Shown: piece by piece, positions 27,288-36,716 of the stretch
How the letters are laid out: the number at the start of each line of letters is the position of its first letter
Position numbering within the stretch: the stretch's first letter is position 1
From: JANMJD01 sp963828405
Lineage (GTDB): Bacteria; Actinomycetota; Acidimicrobiia; Acidimicrobiales; Ilumatobacteraceae
Direction of reading: 5' to 3'
Assembly (NCBI GenBank): GCA_963828405.1
Contig: CAWHEG010000031.1
Coordinates: 2,108,001-2,172,000, forward strand
DNA length: 64,000 bases
The notes under the pieces: generated by a model
The model's database searches: none
Seen by the model: the letters and a program-made list of their open reading frames with translations, nothing else
Told to the model about the DNA's origin: nothing
Program-made: the position numbers and the translations under genes

Positions 27288-28088
27288 ATGCCCGATGCAC
27301 TGGTCGAACGCGAGGACGGGGTGCTCACGGTCACGATGAACCGCCCGGCGCGCTACAACGCGCTCAGCGGGGCGATGCTCGTGCGGATGTACGACGCCTT
27401 CGTCGAGGCCTCGCAGGACCCGGAGATCCGCTGCATCATCCTCACCGGTGCCGGCGGCAACTTCTGCTCGGGTGCCGACCTGCGGGCGATGGCCGGTGAC
27501 GCCGCCGACACCGACACGGGCATCGACACGGCCGCCCGGATGCGGGCCGACCCGACGCTGCACTGGAAGGCGCTGCTGCGCGACTATCGCCCGACCAAGC
27601 CGATCATCGCCGCCGTCGAGGGCGTGGCCATCGCCGGGGGCACCGAGATCCTCCAGGCCACCGACATCCGCGTGGCCGGCGAGTCGGCCCGGTTCGGGGT
27701 GAGCGAGGCCCGCTGGTCGCTGTACCCGATGGGCGGCTCGGCGGTGCGCCTGCGCCGCCAGATCCCGTACACCGTTGCGGCGGAGATCCTGCTCACCGGT
27801 AAACACGTGACGGCCGCCGAGGCGCTGTCGTACGGCCTGATCGGTCACGTCGTGCCCGATGGCGGGGCGCTGGCCAAGGCCCGTGAGATCGCCGAGGTGA
27901 TCGCCGGCAACGGGCCGCTCGCCGTCGAGGCGATCCTGCGCACGTTGCACGAGACCGACGGGATGACCGAGGCCGACGCCCTCGCCCACGAGTACGACTA
28001 CGGCTGGGCGGTCTTCTCGTCGCAGGACGCCAAGGAGGGCCCGCGGGCGTTCGCCGAGAAGCGCCGACCCGACTTTCGACGCACGTAG
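27288..28088 (+). CDS. enoyl-CoA hydratase/isomerase (crotonase) family
   Basis: 266 residues. Crotonase landmarks: RPARYNALSGAML, the oxyanion-hole segment GGNFCSGADLRAM, and AAVEGVAIAGGTEILQATDIRVA. In the usual hydratase position for the first catalytic Glu the segment reads GTEILQA, and VSEARWSLYP holds the second, so hydratase activity is plausible. Probably beta-oxidation or a related acyl-CoA pathway. Start chosen at ATG 27288 with GGGAGGA upstream; the frame extends 11 codons further. A CATACT element followed by a two-codon ATG-GCG-TGA lies around 27236–27258. Confidence 0.88.
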   Translation: MPDALVEREDGVLTVTMNRPARYNALSGAMLVRMYDAFVEASQDPEIRCIILTGAGGNFCSGADLRAMAGDAADTDTGIDTAARMRADPTLHWKALLRDYRPTKPIIAAVEGVAIAGGTEILQATDIRVAGESARFGVSEARWSLYPMGGSAVRLRRQIPYTVAAEILLTGKHVTAAEALSYGLIGHVVPDGGALAKAREIAEVIAGNGPLAVEAILRTLHETDGMTEADALAHEYDYGWAVFSSQDAKEGPRAFAEKRRPDFRRT

Positions 28089-28157
28089 CCACCGGCGACG
28101 GCGGAGGCTCCGCTCACCGGGTGGGCCGGGGAGTGGCGGCGGCGTGACGGGGAACGC

Positions 28158-28427
28158 TCAGCGGCGCCGGGAGCGGCCACGGCCCTGGATCGCCTGGAGG
28201 GCGAGGAGGAGCAGCACCGCCCCGAGGAAGGCGACCACGACCGAGCGGGCGGTGAGGTCGTCGTCGAGACCCTGCTTGCCGGCGGCCTGGGCCAGCGCCC
28301 CGCCGATCAACGCTCCGAGCACGCCGACGACGATCGTGTAGATGCAGCCGCTGCGGTCGTCGCGGACCACCCACCGGGCGAGCAGCCCGGCGACCAGTCC
28401 GACGGCGATCCAGGCGAGTATTCCCAT
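28158..28427 (-). CDS. GlsB/YeaQ/YmgE-family small membrane protein
   Basis: 89 residues with three hydrophobic segments: GILAWIAVGLVAGLLARWVV, IVVGVLGALIGGALAQA and SVVVAFLGAVLLLLALQAI, ending in a basic GRGRSRRR tail. This is the transglycosylase-associated/YeaQ family, linked to stress but without a proven activity. ATG 28427 is preferred to the GTG three codons upstream. Confidence 0.85.
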   Translation of the reverse strand: MGILAWIAVGLVAGLLARWVVRDDRSGCIYTIVVGVLGALIGGALAQAAGKQGLDDDLTARSVVVAFLGAVLLLLALQAIQGRGRSRRR

Positions 28428-28475
28428 TCGGACCACGATACGCCGATCGACGCCGACGCCGCACGAGAGGGCCGG

Positions 28476-28481
28476 TACCCT
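28476..28481 (+). promoter_or_regulatory. leaderless -10 element of the ABC exporter operon
   Basis: TACCCT, 8 nt before ATG 28490. Confidence 0.45.
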
Positions 28482-28489
28482 CGCAGATC

Positions 28490-30280
28490 ATGCAGTCGGC
28501 GGCCCTCAACCTGCGTGACAGCTGGAGGGTGCTGGCCGACGCACTCCGGGCGCAGCGGCGGGGGATCATCCGCGCCGTCGTCATCGGCGTGGTGTGGAGC
28601 GCGGCGAAGGTCGCCGTTCCCCGGCTGACGCAGCTCGCCATCGACCGCGGCATCGTGCGCGACGGCAGCCTGCTGTGGTGGTCGGCACTGATCGTCATCG
28701 CCGGGTTGGTCGCCGGGCTGTTCACCGCGCTGCGCCGCTACGCGTCGTTCACCGAGAGCCGCGAGCTCGAACGCCGGCTGCGCAACCGGGTGTTCGAGCA
28801 CGTGCTGCGCCTGCACGTCGGCTACCACGACCAGGCGCAGACCGGCCAGTTGATGAGCCGGGCATCGAGCGATCTGCAACAGGTCCAGGGCTTCGTCGTG
28901 ATGATCCCGCTGACGATCTCGAACCTGCTGATGGTGGCGGCCATCGTGGCCATCCTCCTCGCCACCCAGCCGCTGCTCGCCCTCATCGCCCTCGCCCCGC
29001 TGCCACTGGTCAACCTGCTGTCGCGGCGGTTCTCGCTGCGCATCCACCCGACGCTGGTGGCGATCCAGGCCCGCCAGGCCCAGCTGGCCACCGTGGTCGA
29101 GGAGTCGGTCACCGGGGTGCGGGTGGTCAAGGGGTTCGGGGCCGAACAGCGACAGATCGACCTGCTCACCGCCGAGGCCGACGCCATCCGTGCCCGGTCG
29201 CTGTCGGCGGCGCGGATCCGCAGCGCCTTTCTGCCGGGGATCGACATCCTGCCCGCCCTGGGCCAGATCGCCGTGCTCGGCCTCGGCGGCCATCGGGTGC
29301 TCGCCGGCGAGATGACCATCGGCGAGCTCGTCGCCTTCAACGTGTACGTCGCCCTGATGATCCAGCCGCTGCGCACGATCGGCATGACCGTGGCCTTCGG
29401 CCAGCGGGCCGCGGCCGCGTTGACGCGCATCGACGAGGTGCTGTCGACCGCCCCGGCGATCACGTCGCCCGCCCATCCCACGCCACTGCCACCGCCACCG
29501 GGCGGGCACGTCCGTTTCGAGGGGGTCCGCTTCGGCTACGACCCCCTGGCGCCGATCCTCGACGGCTTCACCCTCGACGTCCCGGCCGGCCGATCGATCG
29601 CCCTGGTCGGGGCGACCGGCTCGGGCAAGTCGACCGTCGCCCGGTTGATGCTGCGTTTCTACGACCCGCAGTCGGGCGGCATCCGACTCGACGGGCTCGA
29701 CCTGCGCCAGGTCGCCCTCGACGACCTGCGCCGGGCGGTCAGCGTCGTGTTCGAGGACACCTTCCTGTTCCACGACACGGTGCGCGCCAACATCGCCTTC
29801 GCCCGTCCCGACGCACCGATCGCCGAGATCGAGCGGGCCGCCCGGCTCGCCGGGGCGGCCGACTTCGTCGACGACCTCCCCGACGGCTACGACACCGTGC
29901 TCGGCGAGCGCGGCTACTCGCTGTCGGGAGGTCAGCGCCAGCGAATCGCCATCGCCCGGGCGATCGTCGCCGATCCACGCGTGCTGATCCTCGACGACGC
30001 CACCTCCGCCGTCGACCCGGCCAAGGAGCACGAGATCCGCGGCGCGCTGCAGACGGTGATGGCCGGGCGCACGACGATCGTCATCGCCCACCGCCCGGCG
30101 ACGATCGCCCTCGCCGACGTCGTCGTGCTGCTCGACGAGGGCAGGGTTGCGGCGATCGGCGACCACCAGCACCTCCTCGACACCGAGGCGCGCTACCGGG
30201 AGGTGCTCGCCGCCTGGCTGGCCAGCGACCATGCCGACGACCATGCCGACGAGCTCGCCGGCGATGCGGTGGCCGGCTGA
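28490..30280 (+). CDS. heterodimeric ABC exporter, subunit with degenerate Walker B
   Basis: 596 residues: six-helix exporter domain (about 1–320) and ATPase domain. Walker A GATGSGKST (about residue 373), Q-loop VFEDTFLF, signature LSGGQRQRIAIAR, Walker B LILDDATSAVD and H-loop VIAHRP. The residue after Walker B is Asp rather than the catalytic Glu, while the signature is canonical. The partner gene has the opposite pattern, so the two form one consensus and one degenerate ATP site as in TM287/288-type transporters. The cargo is probably a drug, lipid or peptide; unknown. Its TGA shares one base with the next ATG. Confidence 0.92.
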   Translation: MQSAALNLRDSWRVLADALRAQRRGIIRAVVIGVVWSAAKVAVPRLTQLAIDRGIVRDGSLLWWSALIVIAGLVAGLFTALRRYASFTESRELERRLRNRVFEHVLRLHVGYHDQAQTGQLMSRASSDLQQVQGFVVMIPLTISNLLMVAAIVAILLATQPLLALIALAPLPLVNLLSRRFSLRIHPTLVAIQARQAQLATVVEESVTGVRVVKGFGAEQRQIDLLTAEADAIRARSLSAARIRSAFLPGIDILPALGQIAVLGLGGHRVLAGEMTIGELVAFNVYVALMIQPLRTIGMTVAFGQRAAAALTRIDEVLSTAPAITSPAHPTPLPPPPGGHVRFEGVRFGYDPLAPILDGFTLDVPAGRSIALVGATGSGKSTVARLMLRFYDPQSGGIRLDGLDLRQVALDDLRRAVSVVFEDTFLFHDTVRANIAFARPDAPIAEIERAARLAGAADFVDDLPDGYDTVLGERGYSLSGGQRQRIAIARAIVADPRVLILDDATSAVDPAKEHEIRGALQTVMAGRTTIVIAHRPATIALADVVVLLDEGRVAAIGDHQHLLDTEARYREVLAAWLASDHADDHADELAGDAVAG

Positions 30281-32121
30281 TGTGGGCCGGAGGCGCCGTC
30301 GCCCCCGAGGACCGGATCGACCGGAGCCAGGCCCGCAACGTCGGGCGCCGCATCCTCGCCGACAGCCGCGCCCATCGACGCCAGATGTCCGGCGCCCTCG
30401 CCTTCGTGCTCGCCTCGGTGCTGTGCACGCTGGCCGGGCCCCTGCTCGTGCGCAACGGGATCGACCACGGCATCCGGCGCGGCGACACCCGGGCCCTCGA
30501 CCTCGCCGTCGTCGGCTACGTGTTCGTCGTCGGTGTCAACTACGTCGTGTCCCGCCAGCAGTTCGTCTACGTCAACCGGGCCGGGGAAGGTTTCCTCCGT
30601 GATCTGCGGGTACGGGTCTTCCGCCACCTGATGGGCCAGTCGATGGCCTTCTTCGACCGGGAGAAGGCCGGCGTGCTCGTCGCCCGGATGACCGCCGACA
30701 TCGAGGCGATGGCCGAGATCGTCCAGTGGGGGCTGCTCCAGTTCGTCTCGGCGTCGTTGCTCGTCGTGCTCGCCATCGCGCTGCTGGCGACGCTCTCGTG
30801 GGAGCTGACGCTGGTGGTGCTCGTCGTCTTCCCGGTGATCGGCTTCGCCTCGGTGAAGTTCCAGCGTGACGCCAACGCCGCCTACCTCGTCGTCCGCGAA
30901 CGTGTCGGCGCAGTGCTGTCGGGGCTGCAGGAAGGGCTCAGTGGGGTGCGGGTGATCCAGGGCTACGCCCGCGAGGACGAGCAGATCCGCCGATTCCGCC
31001 AGTCGAACGCCGAGCTGCTCGCCGCCCACCGCCACAGCGTCAGGGTCTCGACCTGGTACTTCGGGCTGGTCGAGTCGGCGGGGATGGTCGGCACGGCCCT
31101 GATCGTCGGTGTCGGCGGCTGGATGGTCCACGACGGACGCGTGTCGCTCGGCACGGTCACGGCCTTCGTCCTGCTGCTGTCCAGCCTGTTCGAGCCGGTC
31201 CAGATCCTGTCGCAGATGTACAACGCGATGCAGTCGGCCGGAGCGGCGCTGCACAAGCTCTACGCCCTGCTCGACACCGAACCCGACGTGGTCGAAGCCG
31301 TCGACGGCCGCGATCTGCCCCGCGACGCGACGATCGCCGTCCACGACGTCGGCTTCGCCTACGCCTCGGGCCCTCCGGTCCTCGTCGGGGTGTCGCTGTC
31401 GGTCCCCCCTGGAGAGCGGTTGGCCCTGGTCGGCCCGACGGGGGCCGGCAAGTCGACGCTGGCCAAGCTGATCGCCCGGATGTACGACCCGACCCATGGC
31501 TCGGTCACCTACGGGGGTGTGGATCTGCGCGAGATCCCGACCAGCGTGCTGCGGACGGCGATCGTCGTCGTGCCCCAGGAGGGGTTCCTGTTCGGGGGGA
31601 CGATCCGCGACAACGTCCGCCTGGCCCGCCCATCGGCGACCGACGACGAGGTCGACTCGGCGGTGATGGCGATCGGCGCGTGGGAGCGATTCCAGCGCTT
31701 CGACGACGGCCTGGATACCGAGGTCCGCGAACGGGGGAGCCGTCTCTCGGCCGGCGAGCGTCAGCTCGTCTCCCTGGCCCGCGCCGCGCTGGTCGACCCG
31801 GCGGTGCTCGTGCTCGACGAGGCGACCTCCAACCTCGATCCCGGGACCGAGAACGAGGTGGAGACCGCGATGGAGCGCCTGATGACGGCGCGTACGGTGA
31901 TCATCGTCGCCCACCGGCTCTCCACGGTGCGGCGCGCCGATCGAATCGGTGTCGTCGACGGGGGACGGCTGACCGAGTGCGGCACGCACGACGAACTGAT
32001 GGGCCTGCAGCATGGGCGGTATCGGACCCTGGCCGAGGCCTGGGCGAGGAGTCAACCGGCGGTCAGCGACGTGGCGCAGCCGGATGTGGGTTCAGTCGGC
32101 GGCTCGGCGCCGAGGGCGTGA
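30280..32121 (+). CDS. heterodimeric ABC exporter, subunit with catalytic Glu
   Basis: 613 residues: exporter transmembrane domain (about 35–330) and ATPase domain with Walker A GPTGAGKST (about residue 386), Q-loop VVPQEGFLF, divergent signature LSAGERQLVSLAR, Walker B VLVLDEATSNLD with the catalytic Glu, and H-loop VAHRL. Complements the upstream subunit. The ATG overlaps the previous stop by one base (TGATG), implying tight stoichiometry. The gene ends directly against the convergent cold-shock gene, with no room for a separate terminator. Confidence 0.92.
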   Translation: MWAGGAVAPEDRIDRSQARNVGRRILADSRAHRRQMSGALAFVLASVLCTLAGPLLVRNGIDHGIRRGDTRALDLAVVGYVFVVGVNYVVSRQQFVYVNRAGEGFLRDLRVRVFRHLMGQSMAFFDREKAGVLVARMTADIEAMAEIVQWGLLQFVSASLLVVLAIALLATLSWELTLVVLVVFPVIGFASVKFQRDANAAYLVVRERVGAVLSGLQEGLSGVRVIQGYAREDEQIRRFRQSNAELLAAHRHSVRVSTWYFGLVESAGMVGTALIVGVGGWMVHDGRVSLGTVTAFVLLLSSLFEPVQILSQMYNAMQSAGAALHKLYALLDTEPDVVEAVDGRDLPRDATIAVHDVGFAYASGPPVLVGVSLSVPPGERLALVGPTGAGKSTLAKLIARMYDPTHGSVTYGGVDLREIPTSVLRTAIVVVPQEGFLFGGTIRDNVRLARPSATDDEVDSAVMAIGAWERFQRFDDGLDTEVRERGSRLSAGERQLVSLARAALVDPAVLVLDEATSNLDPGTENEVETAMERLMTARTVIIVAHRLSTVRRADRIGVVDGGRLTECGTHDELMGLQHGRYRTLAEAWARSQPAVSDVAQPDVGSVGGSAPRA

Positions 32122-32322
32122 TCAGACGACGCGGACGTTGGTCGCCTCGAGGCCCTTGCGGCCCTCGGCAACCTCGAACTCCACGTTCTGGCCCTCTTCG
32201 AGCTTCTTGAAGCCCTTGCCTTCGATGTTCGAGAAGTGGACGAACAAGTCGTCCCCATCGTCTCGCTTGATGAAGCCGTAGCCCTTCTGATCGTTGAAGA
32301 ACTTGACGACGCCGTTTGCCAC
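32122..32322 (-). CDS. cold-shock domain protein (CspA family)
   Basis: 66 residues, single OB-fold cold-shock domain. RNP-1 KGYGFIKRD and RNP-2 LFVHFSNI are intact. Binds single-stranded RNA/DNA as a chaperone. GTG start with a strong AGAGGTGAG ribosome-binding site; the predicted leader is about 45 nt. Confidence 0.95.
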   Translation of the reverse strand: MANGVVKFFNDQKGYGFIKRDDGDDLFVHFSNIEGKGFKKLEEGQNVEFEVAEGRKGLEATNVRVV

Positions 32323-32375
32323 TTGATTCTCACCTCTTGTCCTGTGGGAGCGCGTGGTTGCCGTTCCCGCAGGCG

Positions 32376-32381
32376 AGCCTA
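32376..32381 (-). promoter_or_regulatory. candidate -10 element of the cold-shock gene
   Basis: TAGGCT on the minus strand, 54 nt before the GTG start, leaving a short leader with the ribosome-binding site. Confidence 0.35.
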
Positions 32382-32391
32382 TACGCGCCGG

Positions 32392-33168
32392 TCACTGCTT
32401 GGAGAGCACCAGGAGGAACTCCAGCAAGCCGTTGTCCTCGGTCTTCACCGGACCGGTCGAAGGCTCCTCGATGGCGTAGTCGGCGAACAGGATCGGGATC
32501 GAACCGGTGACGGTGATCCGGCCCTGAGCGATGAATCCCTGGAGGTCGAAGGTGACCGGCCTGGTCACCCCGTGAAGGGTCAGATCACCCGTGGCGCTCA
32601 CGGTGGTCACCTCCGCCTCGGCGGGAACGCCCGGCAGTTCGACGGGTTTGGTGAGCTCGAACGACGCCGTCGGGAACTGCGCGACCTGCATCAGCCGACC
32701 GGTGAACTGGGCGTCGCGTCGGCTCTGATCGCTGCTCATCGAGGCGACGTCGGCGGTGAACTCCGCGGCCGACAGGGTGAGGCCGTCGAAGGTCGTGGTC
32801 CCCGTCACCTGAGTGGTGCGACCCGTGGCGGTGGTGTTGACCCCGGCGATCACCTCTTCGACCCGGTAGCCGACGTAGATGTCGCCGGCGGGGTCGACCG
32901 ACCACGTGCCCGACAGGGGATCGTCGGCCGACGCCGGAGCGGCCGCGGTGGTGGCCACCGCGTCGACCGTCGTGGCCGGTGCGGCCCCGGTGGTGGCCAC
33001 CGCGTCGACCGTCGTGGACGCCTGGGCCTGGGTGGCGCGATCCTGGAACTCGTCGGCGGCGGAGGTGTCGGCCTTGTTGATCACCTTGGCGTAGAGCAGG
33101 ATCGCTCCGAAGACGAGCAGCGGGATGGCGATGACGGCGGCGATCGTGTTCTTCTGCCAGCGTTTCAT
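32392..33168 (-). CDS. membrane-anchored YceI-family protein
   Basis: 258 residues: N-terminal anchor (TIAAVIAIPLLVFGAILLYA), a Thr/Ala/Val linker with two tandem copies of TTVDAVATT, then a YceI beta-barrel domain (GTWSVDPAGDIYVGYRVEE … DGLTLSAAEFTADVASM … FPTASFELTKPV … GDLTLHGVTRPVTFDLQGF). YceI barrels bind isoprenoid or amphiphilic molecules. ATG 33168 has a strong AGGAGG 9 nt upstream. The 292 nt between this start and pepA contain a 12-bp palindrome (TTGCGGCCGCAA, 33334–33345) and nothing else I recognise. Confidence 0.88.
   Translation of the reverse strand: MKRWQKNTIAAVIAIPLLVFGAILLYAKVINKADTSAADEFQDRATQAQASTTVDAVATTGAAPATTVDAVATTAAAPASADDPLSGTWSVDPAGDIYVGYRVEEVIAGVNTTATGRTTQVTGTTTFDGLTLSAAEFTADVASMSSDQSRRDAQFTGRLMQVAQFPTASFELTKPVELPGVPAEAEVTTVSATGDLTLHGVTRPVTFDLQGFIAQGRITVTGSIPILFADYAIEEPSTGPVKTEDNGLLEFLLVLSKQ
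32946..33017. repeat. 30-bp exact direct repeat, 42-bp period, in the YceI linker
   Basis: Bases 32946–32975 and 32988–33017 are identical. The 42-bp period encodes a 14-residue linker unit, so copy-number change keeps the frame. Confidence 0.8.
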
Positions 33169-33460
33169 GGTGGGACGTCCTCCTGGGGGCGTTTGCGGAC
33201 CGGTGATGGGGTTCGGTGGCGGGAATGGGCAGGGCGATCCGGCGGCTCGCTCATCGAACCGGCGCATCACTCCCTGTGCAGTACGGGCGGCCGTCGGATT
33301 CGGTTTCAAACAGCGATCGACGCTCCGAAGTACTTGCGGCCGCAACCATGCTAGGGGAGATCGTGCCGGTGCGTCGCGGACCCTGCCGACAGCGGGTAAC
33401 AGCTCCGACGCGCTCGGGTGGGTTCGTGCTGTCGGGCGCCGGCCGGGCCAGACTGGGACG

Positions 33461-34924
33461 ATGAGCCTCAGCGTCGAGATCACCCGTACCGTCCCCCGAG
33501 ACACCGAGGTGATCGGCGTTCCCGTCGCCAGCAGCGGGACCGTCCCCCGCTCGCTCGGCCTGTCGCGCGCCGCGCTTGCCGATCACGGCTTCGAGGGCAA
33601 GGCCGGCCAGACCCTGGCGATCCCGTCGTCACATGGGCCGACCCTGATCGCCGTGGGCATCGGTGATCCCGCCGAGCTCACGGCCGCCGCGCTGCGCACC
33701 GCGGGCGCGACCCTGGCCCGGGCCGCCTCCAAGCGGACGAGGATCGCCACCACCCTCGCCGACCTGGGCGGGGTCGACGCGGCGAGCGCCGCCCAGGCCG
33801 TCGTCGAGGGGGTGGCACTCGCCGCGTACCGCTACGTCGAGCTGAAGTCCGACAAGTCGTCGGCGTCGAGGATCGAACGCCTCACACTGGTGGTCGGCGC
33901 CGGCCGGGGCGGAGGTGCAGCCGCCGGCGCCGAGATCGGGCGAGTGGCCGCCGGCGCGGCGTGCCTGGCGCGCGATCTGGCCAACGCGCCGCCCGCCCAC
34001 CTGACGGCGCGGATGATGGCCGACAAGGCGGTGGCGATCGCCCATCAGTCCGGGCTCACGGTGGAGGTGATCGACGAGGCCCAGGCCGCCGAGATGCGCC
34101 TCGGCGGTCTGCTCGGGGTGAACGCCGGGTCGACCGAGCCCCCGCGCCTGGTGAAGCTGACCTACAGCCCGCGCAGCCCCCGGGGCCATGTGGCGCTGGT
34201 CGGCAAGGGCGTGATGTACGACTCGGGTGGCATCTCGCTGAAGCCCTCCGACGGCATGCACGTGAACATGAAGATGGACATGAGCGGCGCGGCGGCCGTG
34301 CTCGGGGCGATGTCGGTGCTCAAGGCGCTGAAGGTGAGGACCAGGGTCACCGGCTACCTGATGTGCACCGACAACATGCCGTCGGGGAGCGCGCTCAAGC
34401 TGGGCGACGTGATGACGATCCGCAACGGCAAGACCGTCGAGATCCACAACACCGACGCCGAGGGCCGACTCGTGCTCGCCGACGGGCTGTCGCTGGCCGT
34501 CGAGGACCGGGTTGACGCGATCGTCGACATCGCCACGCTGACGGGCGCATGCGTGGGCGCGCTCGGCCCGAAGATCGCCGGTGTGATCGGCAACCACCAG
34601 GGCTGGGTCGACCAGGTCAAGGCGGCGTCGGCCCGTACCGACGAGCAGGTCTGGCAGCTGCCGCTGGCCAAGGAGTACCGCAAGCTGCTCGACTCCAACG
34701 TCGCCGACCTGCGCAACATCGGCGGCCCCTACGGCGGGGCGATCACGGCGTCGCTGTTCCTCAACGAGTTCGTCGGTGACACTCCCTGGGCGCACCTCGA
34801 CATCGCCGGGCCGATGAACGTCGATACCGACGACGGGTGGCTCAGCCGCGGCGCCACGGCGTTCGGCACCCGGCTGCTGATCGACCTGGTGGGCAACTAC
34901 GCCGCGCCCCGCGCCGGGTCGTGA
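33461..34924 (+). CDS. pepA: leucyl aminopeptidase (M17)
   Basis: 487 residues, cytosolic two-metal aminopeptidase. Signature NTDAEGRLVLADGL, metal/Lys region VALVGKGVMYDSGGISLKP and MKMDMSGAAAVLGAM, plus the C-terminal HLDIAGP. Catalytic Lys and Arg positions look intact. The frame extends upstream to 33125, but ATG 33461 gives the correct N-terminus and has CAGACT 6 nt before it. Its last 28 bases overlap the convergent gene at 34897. Confidence 0.93.
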   Translation: MSLSVEITRTVPRDTEVIGVPVASSGTVPRSLGLSRAALADHGFEGKAGQTLAIPSSHGPTLIAVGIGDPAELTAAALRTAGATLARAASKRTRIATTLADLGGVDAASAAQAVVEGVALAAYRYVELKSDKSSASRIERLTLVVGAGRGGGAAAGAEIGRVAAGAACLARDLANAPPAHLTARMMADKAVAIAHQSGLTVEVIDEAQAAEMRLGGLLGVNAGSTEPPRLVKLTYSPRSPRGHVALVGKGVMYDSGGISLKPSDGMHVNMKMDMSGAAAVLGAMSVLKALKVRTRVTGYLMCTDNMPSGSALKLGDVMTIRNGKTVEIHNTDAEGRLVLADGLSLAVEDRVDAIVDIATLTGACVGALGPKIAGVIGNHQGWVDQVKAASARTDEQVWQLPLAKEYRKLLDSNVADLRNIGGPYGGAITASLFLNEFVGDTPWAHLDIAGPMNVDTDDGWLSRGATAFGTRLLIDLVGNYAAPRAGS

Positions 34925-35379
34925 ACGACGCCGGCCCGGGCGCCCGGGGCGCCGACCCACTCCTGGTGGGCGGCCCGCAGGTGATCGGGCAGCCGGTCGA
35001 GGTGCCGCATCGGCAGCGGCGGTACGAGCCGCCGCACGGCGAAGCCCTGGAAGGTGTTGCTCGCCATCCCGAACAGCACGCATCGCTGGAGCGCCCGGGG
35101 AAACGGGCCGTGGCGGCCGGGCGTGAAGCTGAGCCCGAGCGCCGCCGCCGTCTCGACCAGATCGAGCTCGTAGCCGTCGGGATAGGCGGCGAACCCGTCG
35201 ACCATCCGGCGCAGCAGCCACGTCGCGCTCGGACCGAGGACGCCGAGCCAGAACAGCTCGACGTAGCGGCTGGCGGGCTCGTAGCCGATCGACTCGACCA
35301 CGGGGTCGATCCATGGACGCACCACGAGGAACCGTTCGAACTCGTGGGCAGGGGTGCGGGTTGGGCCGACAAGTGCCAT
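34897..35379 (-). CDS. conserved-looking protein of unknown function
   Basis: 160 residues, no signal or membrane segment. Features: FERFLVVRPWIDPVVESIGY, a basic central part LGPSATWLLRRMVDGF and FTPGRHGPFPRALQRCVLFG. No family recognised. ATG 35379 has a GAGGGAG ribosome-binding site; the frame extends to 35598 but the upstream part looks non-coding. The 254 nt to iolG hold nothing else I can name. Confidence 0.65.
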   Translation of the reverse strand: MALVGPTRTPAHEFERFLVVRPWIDPVVESIGYEPASRYVELFWLGVLGPSATWLLRRMVDGFAAYPDGYELDLVETAAALGLSFTPGRHGPFPRALQRCVLFGMASNTFQGFAVRRLVPPLPMRHLDRLPDHLRAAHQEWVGAPGARAGVVHDPARGAA

Positions 35380-35633
35380 GGGGACTCCCTCTGGGACCGG
35401 GGATGATCGCAGGGGAAGCCGCGGGCGTCGCTCAGGTGTGCCCGGGACCTCCGCCGACGGCAACACGCGCCCTACGCAGAGCGTCCTCGCGCGTTCGTCG
35501 GTGACGTCGACACCCACGTATCCGGCGGCCGGAGCACCTCCTCGGACTCCGCACCGCGAGTTCGGCGGCTTCGTTTCCCGGCTCGCCTGAGCCATCATGT
35601 ACGCACCTCACGATCTCCTGGGAGAGACACACG

Positions 35634-36632
35634 ATGACCCTTCGTATCGGACTTCTGGGCGCCGGTCGGATCGGCAAGGTCCACGCCGCCTCGGTGCTGG
35701 CCAATCCGGCAACCCGTCTCGTCGCCGTCGCCGACGCGGTCGACGCCGCCGCGCACGCCATCGCCGATCCAGCGGGTGCCGAGGTGCGCACGATCGCGGC
35801 GATCATCGCCGCAGGCGACATCGACGCCGTCGTGATCTGCACACCGACCGACATGCACTCCGATCTGATCGAGCAGGCGGCGCGGGCGGGGAAGGCGATC
35901 TTCTGCGAAAAGCCGATCGACCTGTCGGTCGAGCGGGTGAGGACCTGTCTGCGGGTCGTCGACGAGACCCGAGCGCTGCTGATGGTCGGCTTCAACCGCC
36001 GCTTCGACCCCAACTTCGCCGAGGTGCACCGCCGCATCGCCGCCGGTGAGGTCGGTGAGGTCGAGATGGTCCAGATCACCTCGCGCGATCCCGGCCCGCC
36101 CCCCGCCGAGTACATCTCCCGCTCGGGCGGCCTGCTGCGCGACATGACGATCCACGACTTCGACATGGCCCGGTTCATCCTCGGCGAGGAGCCGGTGTCG
36201 GTCTACGCCACGGCGTCGGTGCTCGTCGATCCGGCGATCGGCGAGCTCGGCGACGTCGATTCGGCCGCCGTGGTGCTGCGCACCGCATCCGGCCGGATGG
36301 CGGTCATCTCGAACTCGCGCCGGGCCACCTACGGCTACGACCAGCGTCTCGAGGTGCACGGCTCGGCCGGCCTGATCGCGGCGGAGAACGTCCGGACCAA
36401 CACGGTGACGGTGGCCAACGCCGACGGGTACACCAGTGCACCGCTGCACACGTTCTTCATGACCCGGTACACGGAGTCGTACGCCGCGGAGATGGCCGCC
36501 TTCGTGGCTGCGGCCGCCGGGCAGGCCGCGCCGTCGCCCACTGGCACCGACGGGCTCCGGGCCCTGCTGCTCGCCGATGCCGCCGTCCGTTCGCTCGCCG
36601 AGGGTCGGGCAGTGGATGTCCCGGCCAGCTGA
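35634..36632 (+). CDS. inositol 2-dehydrogenase-like oxidoreductase (Gfo/Idh/MocA)
   Basis: 332 residues. N-terminal Rossmann fold (IGLLGAGRIGKVHA), EKP motif in AIFCEKPIDLSVE, and the catalytic region GGLLRDMTIHDFDMARF, where the DxxxH pair (Asp and His) acts. Best match is IolG-type NAD-dependent myo-inositol dehydrogenase, although related sugars are possible. Start ATG follows GGGAGA. It is followed by an SDR enzyme, but no other iol genes are present. Confidence 0.85.
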   Translation: MTLRIGLLGAGRIGKVHAASVLANPATRLVAVADAVDAAAHAIADPAGAEVRTIAAIIAAGDIDAVVICTPTDMHSDLIEQAARAGKAIFCEKPIDLSVERVRTCLRVVDETRALLMVGFNRRFDPNFAEVHRRIAAGEVGEVEMVQITSRDPGPPPAEYISRSGGLLRDMTIHDFDMARFILGEEPVSVYATASVLVDPAIGELGDVDSAAVVLRTASGRMAVISNSRRATYGYDQRLEVHGSAGLIAAENVRTNTVTVANADGYTSAPLHTFFMTRYTESYAAEMAAFVAAAAGQAAPSPTGTDGLRALLLADAAVRSLAEGRAVDVPAS

Positions 36633-36716
36633 TCTGTCGGCCTGACAGCTTGACATCGGGTCTCGGCGCGCGAGGCTTCGCCTGCGATTCGTAGCCCTTC
36701 GAACACGAGGACGACC

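Noticed and set aside
36650..36655. TTGACA as -35 of the SDR gene
   Set aside because: No acceptable -10 occurs 16–19 nt downstream.
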